Part shown: positions 58,434 to 62,678 of the stretch, one piece after another
Layout: each line of letters begins with the position of its first letter
How positions within the stretch are numbered: position 1 is the first letter of the stretch
From: Solirubrobacterales bacterium
GTDB lineage: Bacteria > Actinomycetota > Thermoleophilia > Solirubrobacterales > 70-9
Length of the DNA: 62,678 nt
Reading direction: 5' to 3'
NCBI GenBank assembly: GCA_021155855.1
Contig: JAJNAZ010000013.1
Coordinates: 1-62,678, forward strand
Made by a program: the position numbers and the translations under genes
Notes under the pieces: generated by a model
What the model saw: the letters and a program-made list of their open reading frames with translations, nothing else
The model's database searches: none
What the model was told of the DNA's origin: nothing

Positions 58434-58712
58434 CAGGGTTCGGTGCCCTGGAGACTCGGGAGGAACGCCTCCGTCGCCTCGTCGGCCGGCAGGAACGCCT
58501 CCAGTCGCAACTCGGCGACGGTGACATCGACGGCGGTCCCGAAGTGCGTAGGGTCGTGATCAACTCGAGCTCGGAATCGCGCATCCGAAGGCGCAGCGGC
58601 ACGGCGAACCCGATGTAGTCCGGTGTCGCTGCCCGCGGGGGATCGGGTGCAAGAGCCTCGCGCTCGCCGACCAGCGTCTCGAGCCGCTCGTCGGTCGCCG
58701 CGAGCGGTCTTG
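58434..58712 (-). pseudogene. Decayed C-terminal fragment of a probable XRE-type regulator
   Basis: Two minus-strand pieces join with one missing base near 58545: ERLETLVGEREALAPDP to FAVPLRLRMRDSELELITTL, then TFGTAVDVTVAELRLEAF and LPADEATEAFLPS. The pattern resembles the C-terminal part of a family of actinobacterial helix-turn-helix regulators. No N-terminal or HTH part exists upstream, where sequence changes abruptly near 58712. The family assignment is tentative. Confidence 0.4.
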
Positions 58713-58720
58713 TGGGAGAT

Positions 58721-58850
58721 TTGGAACTCGTTGGTTATCGTCCACTTCTGGATGGTCGAATCGGACGGCGGAGCGGAGCACCCCGTGCGCTTCGAGATCA
58801 CCGAGTTCTCCGAGCCCGAGTTGCTCGCGGCGCTGCTCGGCTTTGGCTAG
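58721..58850 (+). pseudogene. 3' fragment of an unidentified gene
   Basis: The frame WEIWNSLVIVHFWMVESDGG continuing to FEITEFSEPELLAALLGFG has coding-type codon use but no start. It ends in TAG at 58848-58850, overlapping the GTG of the next gene by one base as translational coupling would. Its 5' part has been replaced by the minus-strand fragment at 58434-58712. Not recognised. Confidence 0.35.
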
Positions 58851-59758
58851 TGGACCTCTCGCTCGAGCGGATAGAGGCGGCGGCGGAGAAGATCGACCCG
58901 GTCTTTCTCGACTCGCCCCAGTTCATCGACGAGCGGCTCTCGGCCGAGTTCGGACGCGAGGTCCTGGTCAAGGTCGAGACCCTGAACCCGATCGGCAGCT
59001 TCAAGGGGCGTGGGACCTGGCTGCTCGCTCAGGAACTCGACCCTAAAAGAACCTGGGTGTGTGCGACAGCGGGCAACTTCGGGCAGGGGCTCGCCTACGC
59101 GGCGCGGGCGCGCGGTGCGCGCGTGCAGGTGTTCGCCTCCGCCGACGCCCCACCGGCGAAGCTCGAGCGGATGCGCGCGCTCGGCGCCCGGGTCGAGGTC
59201 CGCGAGCGGCCCGGGTCGGCGGCCCGCGAGCACGCCTCGGAGAGCGACGAGCGCGTGCTCGTGGTTGACGGTAAGGATCCGTCGATTGCGGAGGGGGCAG
59301 CGACGATCGGAGTCGAGCTCGGCTCGGCCGGCCCGATCGATACGGCGGTGGTGCAGATTGGCGACGGCGCCTTGATCTCGGGGGTGGCACGTTGGCTCAA
59401 GTCCAGGGATCCGCGGACCCGGATCGTCGGGGTTTGCGCGAGCGGCGCCCCGGCGATGGCCCGCAGCTTCGCCGCCGGTCGCGCGATCTCGGTCGAGGGC
59501 GCCGGAACGATCGCCGCCGCGCTCGCGATCAACGATCCCGTGCCCGAATCGCTCGCGCGGGTGACAGAGCTGGTCGACGTAATCGTCCTCGTCGACGACG
59601 ACGAGTTGCGGTCGTCGATCGAGCTCGTTGCGGAGAGCCTCGGGCTACTCGTCGAGCCTGCCGGGGCGGCAGGGATCGCGGCGCTTGCTCGCCACGGGGC
59701 AAGCCTGCAGGGCCGGCGGGTTGCGGTCGTGCTCACGGGCGCCGGGACGCCGAGCTGA
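58850..59758 (+). CDS. PLP-dependent threonine dehydratase-like enzyme
   Basis: The 302-residue fold-type II PLP protein has K52 in NPIGSFKGRG as the Schiff-base lysine, TAGNFGQGLAYAARARG as the SSGNH-equivalent, and VEPAGAAGIAALARHG near the end. The gap at TIGVELGSA shows a shortened middle. It is related to threonine/serine dehydratases and serine racemases; the replacement of SSGNHG by TAGNFG suggests a changed substrate. GTG 58850 overlaps the preceding frame. It leads the plus-strand cluster with enoyl-CoA hydratase and SDR. Confidence 0.88.
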   Translation: MDLSLERIEAAAEKIDPVFLDSPQFIDERLSAEFGREVLVKVETLNPIGSFKGRGTWLLAQELDPKRTWVCATAGNFGQGLAYAARARGARVQVFASADAPPAKLERMRALGARVEVRERPGSAAREHASESDERVLVVDGKDPSIAEGAATIGVELGSAGPIDTAVVQIGDGALISGVARWLKSRDPRTRIVGVCASGAPAMARSFAAGRAISVEGAGTIAAALAINDPVPESLARVTELVDVIVLVDDDELRSSIELVAESLGLLVEPAGAAGIAALARHGASLQGRRVAVVLTGAGTPS

Positions 59759-59815
59759 GCCGGTCCCTCCGCGAGCGAGCGGTCGGTCGGGACGCCCGTC
59801 CCGTAGGGTCCGGCC

Positions 59816-60601
59816 ATGGAGGGCGTGAGGATCGAGCGCCACGGCGGCACGCTCGAGCTGACCATCGATCGGCCGAAGGCGAACGCGATCAACTCGGCGA
59901 CCAGCACGGCGATGGGCGAGGCCTTCATCGCCTTCCGGGATGACCCGGAGCTACGGGTTGCGATCGTCACCGGTGCCGGCGACCGCTTCTTCTCCGCCGG
60001 CTGGGACCTGAAGGCCTACGCGGCCGGCGACCCCGGCGACGCGGAGGCCTTCGGCCCGGGAGGGCTCGCGGGGCTGACCGAGCTCTTCGACCTCGACAAG
60101 CCGGTGATCGCGGCGGTGAACGGCTACGCGGCAGGGGGAGGGTTCGAGCTCGCGCTCGCTTGTGACCTGATCGTCGCCGTGCCCGATGCCCGCTTCTCGC
60201 TGCCCGAGGTGAAGCTGGGCCTGGTCGCCGACTCGGGCGGGATCTTCCGGCTCTCACGCCGCATGCCCGATGCCTTGGCGAGGGAGCTGCTGCTGACGGG
60301 CAAGCCGATCGACGCCGCCGAGGCCGCGCGGTGGGGCATCGTCAACCACGTGGTCGAGCGCGAGCGTCTGCTCGGCGGGGCACGTGCTCTGGCGGCGGAG
60401 ATCGAGGCGGCGGCCCCGCTGGCGACGCGGGCGGTGAAGGCGGTCCTGGCCGCGACCGAGCGGATGACCGTCGAGGGCGCATTCACCGCGCTGCGCGACG
60501 GGAGCATCCCAGCGTATGACCGCGCGATGGGGTCGGCCGACGCCGAGGAGGGGCCGCGGGCGTTCGCCGAGGGTCGCGAGCCGGTCTGGCGCGGCGAATG
60601 A
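59816..60601 (+). CDS. Enoyl-CoA hydratase/isomerase family (CaiD-like)
   Basis: The 261-residue crotonase-fold protein has LTIDRPKANAINSATSTAMG, the first oxyanion motif SAGWDLKAY and the second NGYAAGGGFELALACDLIVA, then FSLPEVKLGLVADSGGIFRL. The Glu at the second site (PEVKLG) fits a hydratase, closest in style to crotonobetainyl-CoA hydratases. ATG 59816 lies six bases after TAGGGT, so it is probably leaderless. It overlaps the SDR gene by four bases (ATGA). Confidence 0.93.
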   Translation: MEGVRIERHGGTLELTIDRPKANAINSATSTAMGEAFIAFRDDPELRVAIVTGAGDRFFSAGWDLKAYAAGDPGDAEAFGPGGLAGLTELFDLDKPVIAAVNGYAAGGGFELALACDLIVAVPDARFSLPEVKLGLVADSGGIFRLSRRMPDALARELLLTGKPIDAAEAARWGIVNHVVERERLLGGARALAAEIEAAAPLATRAVKAVLAATERMTVEGAFTALRDGSIPAYDRAMGSADAEEGPRAFAEGREPVWRGE

Positions 60602-61389
60602 GCGCCGCCCTGGCTTCGGACGCGAACCGGGACAAGGTCGCGCTGATCACCGGCGGCGGCACCGGGATCGGCCGCGCGACGGCGCTCGCCTTCGCCGGTT
60701 CCGGGGCCAGGGTGGCGATCTGCGGGCGCCGCCGAGAGCCGCTCGAAAAGGTGCGCGCGGAGCTCGAGCGGAGCGGTGCCGAGTCGCTGGCGGTCCCGTG
60801 CGACGTGCGCGAGCCCGAGCAGGTGCGGGCGCTCGTCGACATGGCGCTCGAGCGATTCGGAGCCGTCGACGTGCTGGTCAACAACGCGGGGGGTCAGTTC
60901 GCCGCCGCGGCCGAGGAGATCACGGCCAAGGGGATGCGCGCCGTACACCGGCTGACGTTCGACGCCGCCTGGGAGCTGAGCCGCGAGGTCGCCAGACGTT
61001 CGATGATCCCCGGACGCGGCGGGCTGATCGTGTTCGGAAGTTTCTCGCCCCGCCGCGGCATCCCCGGGTTCGCCCACGCCGCGGCGGCCCGCGCGGCGCT
61101 CGAGAACCTTGCCCAGGGGCTTGCCCTGGAGTGGAGCCGACACTCGGTGCGCACGGTCTGTGTGGTGCTCGGCAACATCGATACCGAGGGCTTGGCGGCC
61201 TACGGACCGGAGGCGCTCGAGCGCGCCCGCCGGCAGGTTCCGCTGGGTCGGCTCGGCCGGCCACAGGAGGTGGGGGAGACGATCGCCTTCCTCGCCACCG
61301 CGCCCGCCGCCTACATCACCGGATCCAGCGTCGTCGTCGACGGCGGGCTCGACGCCTGGGGGCAAGGCGAGTCGCCGCCGCAGGGCTGA
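60598..61389 (+). CDS. SDR family, trans-2-enoyl-CoA reductase (PECR)-like
   Basis: The protein has 263 residues. ITGGGTGIGRA is the nucleotide motif, CGRRREPLEKVR gives NADPH preference, and VNNAGGQFAAAAEEI follows. The usual YxxxK is absent; instead AHAAAARAALENLAQGLALE corresponds to the AHxxAARAGV segment of PECR-type enoyl-CoA reductases. It is coupled to the enoyl-CoA hydratase gene, so the pair may handle successive steps of an acyl-CoA path. Confidence 0.9.
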   Translation: MSAALASDANRDKVALITGGGTGIGRATALAFAGSGARVAICGRRREPLEKVRAELERSGAESLAVPCDVREPEQVRALVDMALERFGAVDVLVNNAGGQFAAAAEEITAKGMRAVHRLTFDAAWELSREVARRSMIPGRGGLIVFGSFSPRRGIPGFAHAAAARAALENLAQGLALEWSRHSVRTVCVVLGNIDTEGLAAYGPEALERARRQVPLGRLGRPQEVGETIAFLATAPAAYITGSSVVVDGGLDAWGQGESPPQG

Positions 61390-61545
61390 CTCGGGCCGCG
61401 GCGTGGCCTTCGGATCGCTCGTGTCGATCATCCGCGACGGTCGCGCGCTCCCCCTCCGAAACCGCGCCGAGCGACGCGGTCGTGATCGTCACTACATCGG
61501 AGTTCGGGTGGGCGCGCGGGCAAGGAGGACGCCGAGGCGGCGCGC

Positions 61546-61668
61546 GTGGTGGCGGCGACGAAGGTCGAACGCCTTGCGGCGCACGTCGACGCCGCGGCGG
61601 CGGAGCAGGTGCTCGACGCCGTCGACCACGCGGCCCAGGAGGGCACCCTCATGCCCCGTCGTAGCTAG
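61546..61668 (+). CDS. Small hypothetical protein (40 aa), possible 3' part of a broken gene
   Basis: Strongly coding codon use gives VVAATKVERLAAHVDAAAAE and QVLDAVDHAAQEGTLMPRRS, an amphipathic helical peptide. GTG 61546 is a possible start with GAGGCGG before it; the frame also reads backward through GKEDAEAAR to about 61520 without a start. It may be a small protein or the end of a longer gene broken upstream. Not recognised. Confidence 0.4.
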   Translation: MVAATKVERLAAHVDAAAAEQVLDAVDHAAQEGTLMPRRS

Positions 61669-61700
61669 CCGGGCCCGAATCGGCGTTACCTTGAGGGGCT

Positions 61701-62483
61701 GTGCAAGACGCCATCGTGCGCCCGGGCGGCGCTGAGACGATTACCGCGAAGGCGAACCGCGAGGTCGTCCTGCTCGCCGACCGGGGGAAGATCTCGATCA
61801 CGCACTCGCGCTACGGGCCCGGCGAGCGCGGGCCGGATCCGCACGTCCACCGCGAGCACACGGACGCGTTCTACGTGCTCGCCGGGGAACTGACGTTCAA
61901 GCTCGGCCCCACAGGCGAGCCGACCCGGGTGACGGCGGGAGCCTTCGTCGCCGTGCCGCCGAAGGTTGTCCACTCGTTCGCCAACGAATCGAGCGCCGAG
62001 GCCAAGTTCCTCAACTTCCACTGCCCGGACGGCGGCTTCGCCGCTTACATGCGCGACCTTCGCGACGGGGGCGACGCGAGCTTCGACAGCTTCGACCCGC
62101 CAGCCGACGGCGGGGGGCCCGCCGCCGACGCGATCGTCAGCGGTCCCGGCGAGGGCGAGCGCCTGGCGTCCCGAAACCGGGTCGCCCTGCTGAAGGCCGC
62201 CGAGCCGGACCTCTGCTTCGGCGAATGGGAGCTCGACGGCCCGTTCGACGGCCCCGACCTTCACCACCACGATGCCGAGGTCGACTCGTTCTACGTCCTC
62301 GAGGGGGAGCTTGCGATCACGGTCGATGGCTCCGTGCGCGAGGCGAGCCTGGACACGCTCGCCTCGATCCCGCCCGGCGTCCAGCACAGCTTCGCTCACA
62401 CCGGGCCCGGCCGGGCTCGTTTTCTCAACCTCCACACACCCGACGGGGGCTTCGCCGACTACCTGCGCCGGGTCTCGGACTGA
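61701..62483 (+). CDS. Bicupin protein
   Basis: The protein has 260 residues with two cupin domains: DPHVHREHTDAFYVLAGELT with VAVPPKVVHSFANESS, and DLHHHDAEVDSFYVLEGELA with LASIPPGVQHSFAHTG. Each has the His/His/Glu-or-Asp/His metal set and a repeated FLNxHxPDGGFAxYxR end, so the halves arose by duplication. Bicupins include oxalate decarboxylase and quercetin dioxygenase types. GTG 61701 follows TACCTT by eight bases (leaderless likely). Confidence 0.92.
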   Translation: MQDAIVRPGGAETITAKANREVVLLADRGKISITHSRYGPGERGPDPHVHREHTDAFYVLAGELTFKLGPTGEPTRVTAGAFVAVPPKVVHSFANESSAEAKFLNFHCPDGGFAAYMRDLRDGGDASFDSFDPPADGGGPAADAIVSGPGEGERLASRNRVALLKAAEPDLCFGEWELDGPFDGPDLHHHDAEVDSFYVLEGELAITVDGSVREASLDTLASIPPGVQHSFAHTGPGRARFLNLHTPDGGFADYLRRVSD

Positions 62484-62518
62484 CGCCGCCTCCTCCGCGA
62501 CGCTGTCACGTTCCTTCG

Positions 62519-62554
62519 GCGCAATGCGTCATAGAGGTGACGACGCAAATGCGC
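62519..62554 (+). promoter_or_regulatory. Imperfect hairpin just before the ribosome site of the last gene
   Basis: GCGCAATGCGTC (62519-62530) pairs with GACGCAAATGCGC (62542-62554) except for a small internal loop. The ribosome site AAAGGAGG starts at the next base. It could act as an attenuator or translational control. Confidence 0.4.
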
Positions 62555-62568
62555 AAAGGAGGCTCCCA

Positions 62569-62678
62569 ATGCAGGCGACGGATACCTCGAAGGCGGAGAT
62601 CATCACCGGGATCGCGGGCACCCTGGTCGGTCTCGGGGCGGTGACGATGGCGCTCTTCCCGCTCGCGCTTCCGATCCT
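62569..62678 (+). CDS. Small membrane protein, 3' end cut by the window
   Basis: ATG 62569 follows AAAGGAGG at good distance. The 36 visible residues, MQATDTSKAEIITGIAGTLV then GLGAVTMALFPLALPI, include one hydrophobic helix. It runs off the end of the window. The family cannot be named. Confidence 0.7.
   Translation, partial: MQATDTSKAEIITGIAGTLVGLGAVTMALFPLALPI

Noticed and set aside
57893-58801. Extension of the histidine kinase frame upstream
   Set aside because: The sequence before 57892 is Arg-rich, covers the antisense of the VOC gene, and is not part of any kinase domain; only a short fragment at 58434-58712 is coding-like, as separate remnants.
1-62678. CRISPR arrays, rRNA, complete tRNA genes, transposases or prophage genes
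   Set aside because: I saw no regularly spaced repeats, no rRNA sequence, only one tRNA-like fragment, and no recognisable transposase, integrase or phage structural protein.

Overview
The window is high-GC, densely packed bacterial DNA. Gene content points to an actinobacterium, most likely of class Thermoleophilia (Solirubrobacterales or Gaiellales type). The signs are several small SnoaL-like proteins beginning MSQEN/MSREN and ending AAGLSE, three ECF sigma factors with C-terminal SnoaL domains, three DUF899 proteins, many VOC, cupin and SDR enzymes, and many starts that look leaderless. I infer this from family content; no rRNA or complete tRNA is present to confirm it.

Layout. 1-9.3 kb: a truncated VOC gene, a DHFR-like reductase, a secreted M1 peptidase bracketed by copies of a dispersed repeat, an SDR gene, and a three-gene overlapping cassette (HTTM membrane protein, toroid-like membrane protein, small membrane-anchored partner) divergent from another membrane protein; then a DoxX protein. 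9.4-15.6 kb: an M23 peptidase and an island of SnoaL-like, DUF899 and glutaredoxin-like genes, several sharing an identical GATACT-N9-ATG start region. 15.8-20.6 kb: fasciclin protein, a CarH-like B12-binding MerR regulator, a cupin, an RTX-like secreted protein and gene fragments. 21.6-24.7 kb: an agmatine/polyamine cluster (arginase-family enzyme, agmatine deiminase, N-carbamoylputrescine amidase). 24.7-34.5 kb: methyltransferase, VOC, DUF1990 pair, SRPBCC proteins, a 36-residue secreted peptide, a multicopper oxidase, a beta-propeller protein and a GDPD-like protein. 34.6-46.3 kb: GST, two ECF sigma factors, DUF899, GFA, CGNR regulator, SDR, YceI/MarR with clear operators, VOC and MFS genes. 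46.3-58.4 kb: cupin-YciI, two MMPL exporters, hydrolase, VOC/AraC pair, lytic transglycosylase, a third ECF sigma coupled to a monooxygenase and MMPL, a two-component system and a VOC gene. 58.4-62.7 kb: a rearrangement scar, then PLP enzyme, enoyl-CoA hydratase, enoyl-CoA-reductase-like SDR, bicupin and a truncated membrane gene.

The overall picture is an accessory or soil-adaptation region rich in small detoxification and stress enzymes, each under local regulators, rather than one long pathway. The clearest functional units are the polyamine cluster, the HTTM cassette, the marR/yceI divergon, the sigma-monooxygenase-MMPL operon and the enoyl-CoA hydratase/SDR pair.

Caution: at least eight genes carry single-base frame breaks, mostly one missing base and often in or near G/C runs. 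This looks like either real decay or residual assembly error. I have marked those genes and given the extent the intact gene would have.
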